Positions 7,509-16,823 are shown, counted from the stretch's first letter. The stretch: DNA of 64,000 nucleotides from Cellulosimicrobium cellulans (GCF_016921195.1 NZ_JAFGYF010000003.1:1-64000), one strand, 5' to 3'. The notes: generated from the sequence alone by a model not told the origin. Numbers and translations are program-made.

Positions 7509-10229
7509 TCAGCCGCACGCGACCGTCGGTGACGACGGCGGCGCGCCCGTGCCGATGAACCCGAACGACGTCGAGCCCCCGGCGGCGAGCGTGCCGTTCC
7601 AGCCGACGTTCGTCGCGGTCAGGACGCTCCCGCTCACGCTCGTCGTCGCGTTCCAGGCCTGCGACAGACCTCCGGGCGCGAGGTCGAGCGAGACGGTCCA
7701 GCCGGAGAGGCCGGAGGTGCCGGCCGTGACCGTGACCTCGCCCTGGTACCCGCCCTGCCACGACCCGCGCGTCGCGTAGGTCGCGGTGCACGCGCCGGGC
7801 TCCGGCCCGCCGTCGTCCGCGAGCGTGGTCGCCTCGGCGGCGAGGGACGCGGGCGAGACGTTCCCCGCCGCGTCGCGCGCCCGCACGGTGTACCGGTACG
7901 TGGTCTCGGGAGCGAGGTCCTCGTCGGTGTACGAGGTGCCCGACGCCGTGCCGACCTTCACCCCGTCGCGCAGCACGTCGTAGCCCACCACGCGCACGTC
8001 GTCCGTCGACGCCGTCCACGACAGCGACGCGGTCGTCGCCGTCGTCCCCGTCACCGCGAGACCGGTCGGCGTGGTCGGCGGCTCGGTGTCCGGCTCCGTC
8101 GGGACGTCCTCGCCGAACAGCCGGTCGTAGTCGGCGAGCGCCGTCGCGACCGCGGTCTGGGCCCAGAACCGGTGGTAGGTGAACTCGGGGGCGGGCCCGC
8201 CGTCGAGGTGCGCCTGGACCTTCGACCACTGCGGGTCGTCGAGGTAGAACGACCGCAGGTCGAGGAACGACACGCCGGGCTCGATCACGTCACCGTTCGG
8301 CATGGTGCCCGACCACCCGGCCGGCACGTACGTCCCGTCCCCGGTGCTCGACGTCAGGACGTCGTCGAAGCGCGCGTAGTCCGCGCGGGTCTCGGTCGTC
8401 GCGACGCCGAGCGGGTCGCTGTTCTGCTCCCAGATCGCGTCGAGCAGGTCGCGCGCGACCTGCTGCGCCGCGTCGTGCTGCGGTCCCTCGCCGCCCGCCG
8501 CGTAGTACATGAGCGAGCGGGCGAGCGCGCCGGCGACGCCGACGTCCTGGCCGTAGCCCGTCACCTCGACGCTCAGGCCGGCGTTGTCGCCCGGGTTCTC
8601 GGGGTCCCAGTCGTCCGGCTGGCCCGACCACGCGAGGTTCGAGGGGATCTGCCACGAGTCGTCCGTGACCGTGACGTGGTCGATCACCCACGGCACCCAC
8701 CTGTCCAGGATCGCCTCGGCGCGCTCGTCACCGGTCTCCTCGTAGAGCTGCGCGATCCGCTCGACCCCCCAGCCCTGCATGCCCATCCACGAGTTGGACG
8801 GCGGGTCGTGGTACACGGGCGCCTCGGTGTACGCCATCCCGTAGAACGTCGCGACGTCGTCGGGGCGGTCCGCGTAGTGGCCGTCCCACGAGTTCGTGCT
8901 GCCGCCCGCGATCCCGCCCTCGGGCGACTGGAGCCACTGGAAGAGCTCGATCTGGCGGTCGAGGCTCGTGCCCCAGTCGTCGCTCGCCGTGGGCGAGGCC
9001 GGCTGGAGCGCGGGGTCGTTCGCGAGCGCCCAGGCCGCCATCGGGTTCTGGTACCCGAAGTGCGCGTGGCTCGACCCGATGCGCCAGGCCCACGGGCCGG
9101 AGGTGTCGAGCGCACCGCCCCACGCGTAGTACCAGGAGAGCAGGTAGTGCGCGCTGCTGCGGCCCGACCCCGCGGCGCACGACGTGGACTCGCAGCCCGG
9201 CGTCTTGAAGTACTTGTCGAACAGCGCGTAGCGCAGGTAGTCGCCCATCTTCGAGGCCTTGCCGACCGTGTCGGCGACGGCCTCGGGCTGGCCCTGCTCG
9301 GTCGCGAACTTGTTCGCCCAGTAGGCGGCCTCGACGGCGCGTGCGTCGGCGTCGGGCGCGTTGGTGTACTTCCACTGCTTCGCGTACGACGCGTCGCCCG
9401 TGAAGAGGTCGAGGTAGCCGTTCTCGCCGCCGTAGCTGAAGTCGTCGATCGACGGCTGGGGCACCGTCTCCCAGACGGACTCCTGGGGCCCGCGCTGGAA
9501 CGTGTTGATGTACGACGTGCCCTCGTGGTCCGGCCCGAGCAGCCTCGACGAGCCGGGGGCGGCGCCGAAGCCGTACACGTTGTCGACGTCGGCGAGCCAG
9601 TGCATGCCGTAGACCTCGGGCGTGCCGTACGTCGACCGCAGCTCGGCCGCGATCGGGTCGGAGCCGACGGACACCGACGTGTCGAGCCGCGACGGGTACT
9701 GGCTCGGGTGGTCGAACTCCGGCGCGTACGTCGCGGGCTTGGCCGGGTCGTACGCCCCGTTGGTGGGCTGGTTCTCCGTGGTGGGGATCATGTACGCCTC
9801 GAGCGTGTCCCACGCGTGGTTGAACGGCTCCCAGTCGCCGGTCACCTGGCCGTACGACGTCTCGAGCCACAGCCAGAAGGAGTACGCCTCCGACGTCGTC
9901 TCGTGGCCGTAGTCCGGCGCCTCGACCATGAGCGTCTCGACCGCGTGGTACGGGATGCCCTGGGGCGAGAAGTACCCGTTCGCGGGGTCGTGGATCTTGG
10001 CGTACAGCTCCAGGAAGCGCTGCGTGTACTCGCCGTCGACGAGCGCCGCGGTCGTGCCTGCCGTCGTCGACCGGGACCCCGCGGGGTCGGCGCTCGCCGG
10101 GGGGACGGTGGCGAGCGCAGTGAGCGCGACGCCCGCGGCGAGCGCGGCCGCCGTCGTGCGCCGGCCCCGCGCGGCTCGCGCGTGCGGGGCGGTGGGTGGT
10201 GGCGCTGCGCGCCGGGACGTGCGTGGCAT
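7509..10229 (-). CDS. Secreted GH48 cellobiohydrolase with FnIII and CBM2
   Basis: A 906-residue exported cellulase. The signal peptide has a long twin-Arg-poor basic N-region and a hydrophobic core (AAALAAGVALTALA), with cleavage expected after about residue 47. A GH48 catalytic module fills about residues 65-700, with the conserved MVEAPDYGHETTSEAYSF stretch; Glu114 aligns by eye with the general acid of clostridial Cel48F. A fibronectin III module follows (about 715-795, PTGLAVTG...), then a CBM2 (about 805-906, from CTATYATRGSW). GH48 enzymes are processive exocellulases acting from the reducing end and are key to crystalline cellulose breakdown. ATG follows GAGGGAGC. A perfect CGAAACGTTTCG palindrome lies about 117 bp upstream. 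The layout resembles CbhB of Cellulomonas fimi. Confidence 0.95.
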   Translation of the reverse strand: MPRTSRRAAPPPTAPHARAARGRRTTAAALAAGVALTALATVPPASADPAGSRSTTAGTTAALVDGEYTQRFLELYAKIHDPANGYFSPQGIPYHAVETLMVEAPDYGHETTSEAYSFWLWLETSYGQVTGDWEPFNHAWDTLEAYMIPTTENQPTNGAYDPAKPATYAPEFDHPSQYPSRLDTSVSVGSDPIAAELRSTYGTPEVYGMHWLADVDNVYGFGAAPGSSRLLGPDHEGTSYINTFQRGPQESVWETVPQPSIDDFSYGGENGYLDLFTGDASYAKQWKYTNAPDADARAVEAAYWANKFATEQGQPEAVADTVGKASKMGDYLRYALFDKYFKTPGCESTSCAAGSGRSSAHYLLSWYYAWGGALDTSGPWAWRIGSSHAHFGYQNPMAAWALANDPALQPASPTASDDWGTSLDRQIELFQWLQSPEGGIAGGSTNSWDGHYADRPDDVATFYGMAYTEAPVYHDPPSNSWMGMQGWGVERIAQLYEETGDERAEAILDRWVPWVIDHVTVTDDSWQIPSNLAWSGQPDDWDPENPGDNAGLSVEVTGYGQDVGVAGALARSLMYYAAGGEGPQHDAAQQVARDLLDAIWEQNSDPLGVATTETRADYARFDDVLTSSTGDGTYVPAGWSGTMPNGDVIEPGVSFLDLRSFYLDDPQWSKVQAHLDGGPAPEFTYHRFWAQTAVATALADYDRLFGEDVPTEPDTEPPTTPTGLAVTGTTATTASLSWTASTDDVRVVGYDVLRDGVKVGTASGTSYTDEDLAPETTYRYTVRARDAAGNVSPASLAAEATTLADDGGPEPGACTATYATRGSWQGGYQGEVTVTAGTSGLSGWTVSLDLAPGGLSQAWNATTSVSGSVLTATNVGWNGTLAAGGSTSFGFIGTGAPPSSPTVACG

Positions 10230-10311
10230 CGTGCTCCCTCTCGTCGTCGAGCCCCGCGGCGGCGGTCGCGGGGGCGCCGCCGTCGGCTCCCCCACCCCCA
10301 CGGGTCGATCG

Positions 10312-10341
10312 ACTCTCGGCGGGCGCGACCGGCCGTCACAA
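10312..10341 (-). promoter_or_regulatory. Putative promoter of the GH48 gene
   Basis: On the minus strand TTGTGA (10341-10336) and GAGAGT (10317-10312) are 18 nt apart, starting 4 nt downstream of the CGAAACGTTTCG palindrome. The -35-like hexamer coincides with the last two codons (TTG TGA) of the preceding sensor gene. A GTCGATCGAC palindrome (10304-10313) overlaps the -10. This is inference from spacing only. Confidence 0.35.
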
Positions 10342-13104
10342 CGCACGAAACGTTTCGGACGACGCCGACCACGGCACGACGGTGCCGTGCGCACGCGCCC
10401 GGCGCCGCGCGAGCGCGGCCCCGGCACGGCGCAGCACCTCGATCGCGTCGGGCGCGCCGGTGACGTCGCCGAGGTGCTCGACGAGGGCCGACCCGCACGC
10501 CCCCGCCGCGCGAACCGCGGCGTGGCGGGCCGCGTCGTCCGACACGCCGTCGAGGAGCACGACGAGGTCCGTCGGGGCCAGCGCGCACAAGGAGCCCGCC
10601 GGGCCCAGCGCGTCGCCGAGCCGGTGCAGCGCCGGGACCGTCGGCGGTGCGTCGAGCCCGACGGCGAGCACGTGCGCGCCGTAGCCCGCGACCCGGCCGC
10701 CGCGCCCGATCGCCTGCTCGAGCCGGTCCACGAACAGGGCCCGGTGCAGCACGCCCGAGTCGGGGTCGACGAGCGCCCGCTCGCGCAGCTCGCTGCGGTA
10801 CCGCTCGACGTCGGACAGGACGGCCAGGGCGCCCACCATGCGGGCCGGGCGTCCGCCGGCGTCGTGCACGGTCACCGCGCGGCACCGGACCCGCACGTGC
10901 TCGCCGTCCGCGCACCGCAGCCGGTGCTCGACGTCGAGCGGCTCGGTCGTCCCGGCGAGCTGGGCGGCGACGGCGGCGTGCACCGCCTGCACGTCGTCGG
11001 GGTGCACGCGGCCGAGCCACTCCTCGGGGTCGTCCCGGAGGTCGGCCACGTCGCAGCCCACGATGCGCGCCCACGCCGGCGACCAGCGCACGGTGCCCGT
11101 CTCGACGTCCCAGTCCCACGTGCCGTCGTGGGACGCGATGGACACGAGCGCGGCCCGCTCGGCCCCCGCCTCGACCTCGAGCGCCAGCTCGCGGACGCGG
11201 TCGGCCGCGTCGGCGAGCGCGTGGCGCTGCTCCTGCAGCGAGCTGACCAGGGTCTCCCGGTCGAGCGCGACGGCGAGCATCGCGGCCCAGTGGTTGTACC
11301 GCTCCCGGGTGCTCGTCGTCCGCGTGTCCACGAGGCCGCCCACGACGAGGAAGCCCCAGTCCGAGCGACCGAACGCGACGGGCGCGACGACCGTGAGCGA
11401 CCGCGGGTCGAGGAGCTCGCGCGGCGGGAACTGCGCGGTCGGGAAGACCGACCCGACGAGCCGCTCGACGGCCGTCCCGCCGCCGCGCACGCCCACCACC
11501 CGCAGCACACGGCGGCCGGAGCCGTCGCCGACGTCCTCCCACAGCGCGAGGGCGGCCGTCCCGCCCACGCCCCGCGGGAGCCAGTCGAGGCGCCGCAGCC
11601 CTGCCTCGTCGCCGCGCAGGAGGCCCAGGTCGACCTCGTACAGGTCCACCAGGTCCTGCTCGAGCCGCCCCGTGCGCGCGACCGTCCCGTGCGCGCACCC
11701 GCGGGCGACGGCGACGACCACCTCGGCCGCGGTCGCCCGGACCGCCGCGGCGCGTGCCGCGGCAGAGCTCGCCGGGGGGTCGCGGTGGGTGCCGCGCGAC
11801 AGGACGTTCCGGCCGAGCTGGGACGCACGCGCACCCGGGCGTCGCCGCCGCACGTCGCGCACGAGCGCGGCGACCTCGGTCTCCAGGGCGGGCACGATCT
11901 GCTCGAGCGCCTCCTGCGACGGGCGCAGGGCCGCCGTCCGGTCCGCGAGCGAGCGCAACGCCGCGGCCGGCGGGACGGCACCCGTCTCCGCGGCGCCCCG
12001 GAGCAGGTGGCGGAGCACCAGGAGCCACGCGTCGACCGGCGCGGGACGCTGGCCACCGTCCGGCCCGCGCCGGCGCAGGACGCCGCGCGCGTCCGACCGT
12101 TCGAGGACGGAGGCGAAGACGACGCGGGCGACGTCGTCGAGGGGCCGGTCCGGGTCGGACGGCACCGGCACGGCCGCGGACCGGGCGGCCGGTGCGCCGA
12201 TGAGCTCGCCCTGCGTCCCCTCGAGGCACCCGCACGACTCGCGCCGGATGAGTGCCGCACGCCCCAACCGGTTCTCGCGCCCGACGCTCTCCCCCCGGGC
12301 CCGTGCGACGAGCAGCTCCGCCACGCGCTCGCCGACCTGGTCGTGCAGGGGGTCGACCGTCGACAGCCGCGGACGCGAGCGCGCGCCCGAGTCGGCGTGG
12401 TCGAACCCGACCACCGCCTGCTCCGCGGGGAGCTCGAACCCGCTGGCCTGGAGGCCACGCATGAAGCCGATGGCGTTGCGGTCGGTGGCGGCGAGCGTCG
12501 CCGTCGTCGGCAGGCCCCGGGCCGCGAGCCGCCGCGCGACGGCCTCGGCGCTCGCCTCCTGGTTGTCGCGCGTGCGGTACACCCACGACGGTGACCACGC
12601 GAGGTCGTGCGCCGCGAGCGCCGCGCGGTAGGCGTCGTAGCGCTCGAGCGTGTCGCGCTGCTCGGTGTTGCCGACGAAGCCGATGCGCCGGTGGCCGTGC
12701 TCGACGAGGTGGTCGACGGCGGCGCGCACGCCGCCCGCGTTGTCCGGCGACACCGTCGGAGCACGCAGCCCCTCGGCCCGCACGCCCAGGAGCACCAGCG
12801 GGACGCCCGAGGCGTCGAGCTCGCGGAGCTCGGCGTCCGCGAGCGCCGTCGTCATGACGACGAACCCGTCGAACGACGAGCGCCCGAGCAGGGGGCGCCG
12901 GCCCGGAGGGCCCGGGAACTCGTCACGGTCGAGGTCCGGCGGGTACGTCTGGAGGGCGACCACCCGGTGCCCGTGCGCCCGCAGGACCCGGGCGATCCCC
13001 GCCAGGGACCGCCCGAAGTAGAAGCCTCCGACCACGGGGCACAGCACACCGAACGTCAGGTGCTCCCCCGCCTGTCTCGGGCGCCTCGTCGCGTCCGTCG
13101 ACAT
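10336..13104 (-). CDS. LacI-type sugar sensor without HTH, with PAS and degenerate GGDEF-like domain
   Basis: A 922-residue multidomain cytoplasmic protein. Residues ~15-310 are a LacI/periplasmic-binding fold (TFGVLCPVVGGFYFGRSLAGIARVL, HLVEHGHRRIGFVGN, VVGFDHADSGARSRPRLSTVD) but there is no helix-turn-helix in front. A middle region (~310-650) is Arg-rich and then GAF-like. A PAS fold follows (~665-790; GTWDWDVETGTVRWSPAWARIVG, GRVHPDDV). The C-terminal ~130 residues have the outline of a GGDEF domain (LVDPDSGVLHRALFVDRLEQAI) but no GGDEF active-site motif, so diguanylate cyclase activity is unlikely. It probably senses a sugar and signals by protein contact. ATG at 13104 was chosen; GTG at 13113 and ATG at 13134 are alternatives. 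It is divergent from the lacI gene and its 3' end carries the GH48 operator. Confidence 0.82.
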   Translation of the reverse strand: MSTDATRRPRQAGEHLTFGVLCPVVGGFYFGRSLAGIARVLRAHGHRVVALQTYPPDLDRDEFPGPPGRRPLLGRSSFDGFVVMTTALADAELRELDASGVPLVLLGVRAEGLRAPTVSPDNAGGVRAAVDHLVEHGHRRIGFVGNTEQRDTLERYDAYRAALAAHDLAWSPSWVYRTRDNQEASAEAVARRLAARGLPTTATLAATDRNAIGFMRGLQASGFELPAEQAVVGFDHADSGARSRPRLSTVDPLHDQVGERVAELLVARARGESVGRENRLGRAALIRRESCGCLEGTQGELIGAPAARSAAVPVPSDPDRPLDDVARVVFASVLERSDARGVLRRRGPDGGQRPAPVDAWLLVLRHLLRGAAETGAVPPAAALRSLADRTAALRPSQEALEQIVPALETEVAALVRDVRRRRPGARASQLGRNVLSRGTHRDPPASSAAARAAAVRATAAEVVVAVARGCAHGTVARTGRLEQDLVDLYEVDLGLLRGDEAGLRRLDWLPRGVGGTAALALWEDVGDGSGRRVLRVVGVRGGGTAVERLVGSVFPTAQFPPRELLDPRSLTVVAPVAFGRSDWGFLVVGGLVDTRTTSTRERYNHWAAMLAVALDRETLVSSLQEQRHALADAADRVRELALEVEAGAERAALVSIASHDGTWDWDVETGTVRWSPAWARIVGCDVADLRDDPEEWLGRVHPDDVQAVHAAVAAQLAGTTEPLDVEHRLRCADGEHVRVRCRAVTVHDAGGRPARMVGALAVLSDVERYRSELRERALVDPDSGVLHRALFVDRLEQAIGRGGRVAGYGAHVLAVGLDAPPTVPALHRLGDALGPAGSLCALAPTDLVVLLDGVSDDAARHAAVRAAGACGSALVEHLGDVTGAPDAIEVLRRAGAALARRRARAHGTVVPWSASSETFRAL
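10346..10357. promoter_or_regulatory. LacI-type operator palindrome upstream of GH48
   Basis: CGAAACGTTTCG is a perfect 12-bp palindrome inside the last codons (Glu-Thr-Phe) of the sensor gene. The same AAACGTTT core with flanking C/T and C occurs before the GH6 and GH9 genes. This pattern fits the 8-12 bp CG-centred operators of LacI-family repressors; the repressor at 13186 is the obvious candidate binder. Confidence 0.7.
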
Positions 13105-13185
13105 CCTCGTCACCGTCCCCCGCCACGTCATCGTCACCGAGTCCTGGTAGGCATCATGCACCCAAACCGGGCACAGTGTGGGAGC

Positions 13186-14301
13186 GTGACCACCAATTCC
13201 CCGGGCGGGATACCCACGCCACGCGCCGCCGGCCCCGCCGAGCGGCGCATCACGATCACCGACGTCGCGCGCGCGGCGGGGGTCTCGATCGCCGTCGTCT
13301 CCTACGCGCTCAACGGCCGGCCGGGCGTCTCCGAGCGGACCCGTCGGCACGTCCTGCGCACGGCGGCCGACCTCGGCTGGCGCCCGAGCGCGGCCGCGCG
13401 CTCGCTGCGTGCCAGCGCGCGCAGCGTGGCGCTCCAGGTCGTGCACGCGGCGGAGGGAGCCGCCGGGCCCGCCCGCGCCCTCGCGCTCGGCGCCGGCATG
13501 CGCGCCGTCCTCGCGGAGCACGACCTCTCGCTCGGCCTGGAGGTGGTCGGCGACCGCGACGAGGGGGCGCGCGAGCTCGAGGCGGGCTGGTCCGAGCGGA
13601 GGCACGCGGCGTTCGTCGTGGTCGACGCCCACGCGCACGACCCCCGGCGCCGGGTCGCGCACGATGCCGCGATCCCGCTCGTCGAGGTCGCGCCCGGCGC
13701 ACCCGGCGCACCCGGCGCCGACGCTCCGGGCGCGCGGACCTGGTTCGCGGGCGACGCGGACGCCCGTGCCGCCCGGTACCTCGTCGAGCTCGGCCACCGC
13801 CGGATCGCGGTCCTCGTCTCCGACGCGCAGGACGAGGTCGCCCGCGCACTGGTCGGGGCGGCGCGTGACGCGGGCGGCCCGGAGGCGCGGGTCGACGTCG
13901 TCGAGTGCCGCACGTGGGAGGAGACGCGTTCGCGCGCCGCGCGGCTCGTGGCCCACGACTCGCGGCCCACCGCCGTGCTCACGGACACGGACGTCGCGGC
14001 GCTCGCCGTGCTCGAGGCGGGCCGCAGCCACGGGTTCGAGGTGCCCTGGGACCTGTCGGTGCTGTCCGGTGAGGACTCCGCGACGTGCCGCCTCGTCGCC
14101 CCCGCCCTCACGGCCGTGCACCGCCCGTTCGAGCGGCTCGGAGCGCACGTGGCGGACGTCGTCGTCGCGCGGCTCGGCCTCGGGCGCCCGGTCGCGCGGC
14201 CCGACGCCGACCCTGCCTCGGCGCGCCCCGCCGTCGACCGCGACCGCCCGGCGTCGCGCCTGCTGCTGCGCGGGACGACCGCGCCACCGCGGAGCGCCTA
14301 A
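13186..14301 (+). CDS. LacI-family transcriptional regulator (likely cellulase repressor)
   Basis: A 371-residue LacI/GalR protein. The N-terminal HTH is clear (ITITDVARAAGVSIAVVSYALNG, then RTAADLGWRPSAAARSLR as hinge helix). The effector-binding domain includes VALQVVHAAEG, ARYLVELGHRRIAVLVSD and WDLSVLSGEDSATCRLVAPALTAVHRPFERLG. It sits between the GH48/sensor and GH6/GH10 genes and ends on the operator before GH6, so control of these cellulases by a cello-oligosaccharide is inferred. The GTG at 13186 follows GTGGGAGC; an in-frame ATG at 13156 would add 10 residues. A low-complexity APGAPGAPGADAPGA stretch lies in the sensor domain. The TAA stop is part of the AAACGTTT palindrome. Confidence 0.9.
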   Translation: MTTNSPGGIPTPRAAGPAERRITITDVARAAGVSIAVVSYALNGRPGVSERTRRHVLRTAADLGWRPSAAARSLRASARSVALQVVHAAEGAAGPARALALGAGMRAVLAEHDLSLGLEVVGDRDEGARELEAGWSERRHAAFVVVDAHAHDPRRRVAHDAAIPLVEVAPGAPGAPGADAPGARTWFAGDADARAARYLVELGHRRIAVLVSDAQDEVARALVGAARDAGGPEARVDVVECRTWEETRSRAARLVAHDSRPTAVLTDTDVAALAVLEAGRSHGFEVPWDLSVLSGEDSATCRLVAPALTAVHRPFERLGAHVADVVVARLGLGRPVARPDADPASARPAVDRDRPASRLLLRGTTAPPRSA

Positions 14302-14310
14302 ACGTTTCAG
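14298..14310. promoter_or_regulatory. LacI-type operator upstream of GH6
   Basis: CTAAACGTTTCAG holds the AAACGTTT core (14300-14307) seen before GH48 and GH9. It overlaps the TAA stop of the lacI gene (14299-14301) and lies about 100 bp before the GH6 start. Binding by the adjacent LacI protein is inferred. Confidence 0.65.
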
Positions 14311-14410
14311 GCGGTGGCCGACGTCGCCTCCCGTTCGTCACGTTGTCCCCGCCGGGCAGAGCCGCCCGGTGCGCGGACCCGTCCGCGCCCCAGGACCCTT
14401 GGAGGACCAC

Positions 14411-16708
14411 GTGCCATCCCGATCCAGCCGACCGCGCAGGGGCGCGGCCGTCGCCGCGTCGCTCGCGCTGCTCGCCGCCCCGCTCGTCGCGACCGCCGCG
14501 CCGGCGAACGCCGCCGAACCGCGCGTGAGCAACCCGTTCGCGGGTGCCACGCAGTACGTCAACGACTTCTGGTCCGCCAACGTCGAGGCCGCCGCCGACC
14601 GCGCCGGCGGCGACCTCGGGTCCCGCATGCGGGCGATCGCCGACGAGCCCACCGCGGTCTGGATGGACCGCATCAGCGCGATCGAGGGCAACGCCGACGG
14701 CCCCGGTCTGCGGTACCACCTCGACGCCGCGATCGCGCAGAAGCAGCCCGGTGTGCCGATGGTGTTCAACCTCGTGATCTACGACCTGCCCGGCCGCGAC
14801 TGCTACGCGCTCGCGTCCAACGGCGAGCTCAAGCCGAACGCCACCGACATGGCGAGGTACAAGACCGAGTACATCGACGTCATCGCCGACATCCTCGACG
14901 ACCCCGCCTACGAGGACCTGCGCATCGTCGCGACGATCGAGCCGGACTCGCTGCCGAACCTCATCACGAACATCAGCACCCCCGACTGCCAGGCCTCCGC
15001 GCCCTACTACCGCGAGGGCGTGAAGTACGCGCTGGACGCGCTCCACGACGTCGGCAACGTGTACTCCTACATCGACGCGGCGCACGCCGGCTGGCTCGGC
15101 TGGCCGAGCAACGCGGGCCCGGCGGCGAAGCTCTTCAAGGAGGTCGTGCTCTCCACCGAGGCGGGCTACGCGTCCGTCGCGGGCTTCGTCACGAACACCG
15201 CCAACTCGACGCCGCTGCACGAGCCGTTCCTCGAGGACGTCCAGCTCGGCAGCACGCCGGTCCGCTCGGCGACCTTCTACGAGTGGAACGCCGACTTCGA
15301 CGAGGCCGACTGGACGGCGCACCTGTACGACCTGCTGGTCGCCGAGGGCTTCCCGTCGTCGATCGGCATGCTCATCGACACGTCGCGCAACGGCTGGGGC
15401 GGCGAGGACCGCCCGACGGCGGTGAGCACGTCGACGGACGTCAACACCTACGTGAACGAGTCGCGCGTCGACAAGCGCATCCACCGCGGCGCGTGGTGCA
15501 ACCCGGCGGGCGCCGGGATCGGCGAGCGTCCGCAGGCCTCGCCGGCCGGCTTCCCCGAGTCGCACCTGCACGCGTACGTGTGGGTCAAGCCTCCGGGCGA
15601 GTCCGACGGCGCGTCGTCCGACATCCCGAACGACCAGGGCAAGCGGTTCGACCGCATGTGCGACCCGACCTTCGTCTCGCCGAAGCTCGCCAACCAGCTG
15701 ACGGGCGCCCTGCCCGACGCCCCGCTCGCGGGCCAGTGGTTCGAGTCCCAGTTCCGGATGCTCGTCGAGAACGCGTACCCGGCGATCGAGGGTGACGGCA
15801 GCGGCGGCCCCGCGGACACGACCCCGCCGTCGGTCCCGACCGGCCTCACGGTCGGGGCGACCACGACGTCGTCGGCGAGCGTGAGCTGGACCGCGTCCAC
15901 CGACGACCGTGCCGTCACCGGCTACACCGTGCTCGTCGACGGCGTCGCGGTGGCCACGACGGCCGCGACCTCGTTCACGATCACCGGCCTCGACGCGGGC
16001 ACCTCCTACGCCGTGACCGTCCGGGCGCGCGACGCCGCGGGCAACGTGTCGGCCGCGTCCGCGCCGCTCACCGTGACCACGGACGAGGGCGGCGGCGGGG
16101 ACGACCAGGCACCGTCCGCCCCGACGGGGCTGCGGGTCTCGGGCGTGACGACCTCCACGGTCGCGCTCGCGTGGAACGCGTCCACCGACGACACCGGCGT
16201 GACGGGCTACCGCGTGTTCCGCGACGGGACGCAGGTCGCCGAGGTCTCGACGACGTCGTTCACCGACACGGGCCTCGCGGCGGGCACGGCGCACGTCTAC
16301 GCGGTGCGCGCGGTCGACGCGGCGGGCAACGTGTCCGCGACCTCCGGCACGGTGACCGGGACGACCGAGGACGACACCCCCACCCCGGTGGGGGCCTGCA
16401 CGGTCGCGTACACGGCCAGCTCGTGGAACACCGGGTTCACCGGGTCGCTGCGGATCACCAACGACTCCGCCACCGCCCTGCAGAACTGGACCCTGACGTT
16501 CGCCTTCGCGAACGGCCAGACGATCACCCAGGGCTGGTCCGCGCAGTACGCGCAGTCCGGCTCGACCGTCACCGTGACCCCCGCGGCGTGGAACACCACC
16601 CTCGGCGCGGGCGCGAGCATCGAGGTCGGCTTCAACGGCTCCCACTCCGGGACCAACACCGAGCCGACGTCCTTCACCCTGAACGGCGCGAGCTGCACCG
16701 TCGCGTGA
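14411..16708 (+). CDS. Secreted GH6 cellobiohydrolase with two FnIII and CBM2
   Basis: A 765-residue exported cellulase. The signal peptide ends at about residue 36 (VATAAPANA). The GH6 module (about 38-460) shows YDLPGRDCYALASNGEL, where Asp130 corresponds to the pKa-modulating Asp175 of Trichoderma Cel6A. IEPDSLPNLITN contains the general acid Asp179. IDAAHAGWLGWP and HAYVWVKPPGESDGASS are also typical. Two FnIII modules follow (about 475-560 and 570-655), then a CBM2 (about 665-765, from [10 protein letters not shown]). GH6 enzymes with closed loops release cellobiose from the non-reducing end, complementing GH48. GTG follows TTGGAGGACCAC. The CBM2 is about 80% identical to that of the next gene. 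Confidence 0.95.
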   Translation: MPSRSSRPRRGAAVAASLALLAAPLVATAAPANAAEPRVSNPFAGATQYVNDFWSANVEAAADRAGGDLGSRMRAIADEPTAVWMDRISAIEGNADGPGLRYHLDAAIAQKQPGVPMVFNLVIYDLPGRDCYALASNGELKPNATDMARYKTEYIDVIADILDDPAYEDLRIVATIEPDSLPNLITNISTPDCQASAPYYREGVKYALDALHDVGNVYSYIDAAHAGWLGWPSNAGPAAKLFKEVVLSTEAGYASVAGFVTNTANSTPLHEPFLEDVQLGSTPVRSATFYEWNADFDEADWTAHLYDLLVAEGFPSSIGMLIDTSRNGWGGEDRPTAVSTSTDVNTYVNESRVDKRIHRGAWCNPAGAGIGERPQASPAGFPESHLHAYVWVKPPGESDGASSDIPNDQGKRFDRMCDPTFVSPKLANQLTGALPDAPLAGQWFESQFRMLVENAYPAIEGDGSGGPADTTPPSVPTGLTVGATTTSSASVSWTASTDDRAVTGYTVLVDGVAVATTAATSFTITGLDAGTSYAVTVRARDAAGNVSAASAPLTVTTDEGGGGDDQAPSAPTGLRVSGVTTSTVALAWNASTDDTGVTGYRVFRDGTQVAEVSTTSFTDTGLAAGTAHVYAVRAVDAAGNVSATSGTVTGTTEDDTPTPVGACTVAYTASSWNTGFTGSLRITNDSATALQNWTLTFAFANGQTITQGWSAQYAQSGSTVTVTPAAWNTTLGAGASIEVGFNGSHSGTNTEPTSFTLNGASCTVA

Positions 16709-16712
16709 CCTG

Positions 16713-16752
16713 ACGGCCGGCGGTCGGGGCGCTGCGCCCGGCCGCCGGCCGT
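16713..16752. terminator. Terminator hairpin after GH6
   Basis: ACGGCCGGCGG (16713-16723) pairs perfectly with CCGCCGGCCGT (16742-16752), and the stem extends five further pairs inwards with one G-T wobble. It begins 5 bp after the GH6 stop, so GH10 is probably transcribed on its own. Confidence 0.65.
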
Positions 16753-16803
16753 TCTCGGGTGGGCCGCCCCCCGGGAACGAGAACCACCGACGTCCGGCGA
16801 GCG

Positions 16804-16823
16804 GTTCGATATCGATATCGAAC
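16804..16823. promoter_or_regulatory. 20-bp perfect palindrome upstream of GH10
   Basis: GTTCGATATCGATATCGAAC reads the same on both strands and ends 70 bp before the GH10 start. It is AT-rich against its surroundings and does not match the AAACGTTT element of the cellulase genes. It is probably the operator of a separate xylan-responsive regulator not encoded here. Confidence 0.6.

Noticed and set aside
10336-10800. Diguanylate cyclase
   Set aside because: The GGDEF-like region lacks the GG[DE]EF active-site motif, so cyclase activity is not supported.
8172-12594. Long plus-strand frames (763 and 888 codons) opposite GH48 and the sensor gene
   Set aside because: They are antisense shadows in very GC-rich DNA with Arg/Ala/Gly-dominated translations, while the minus strand carries recognisable domains.
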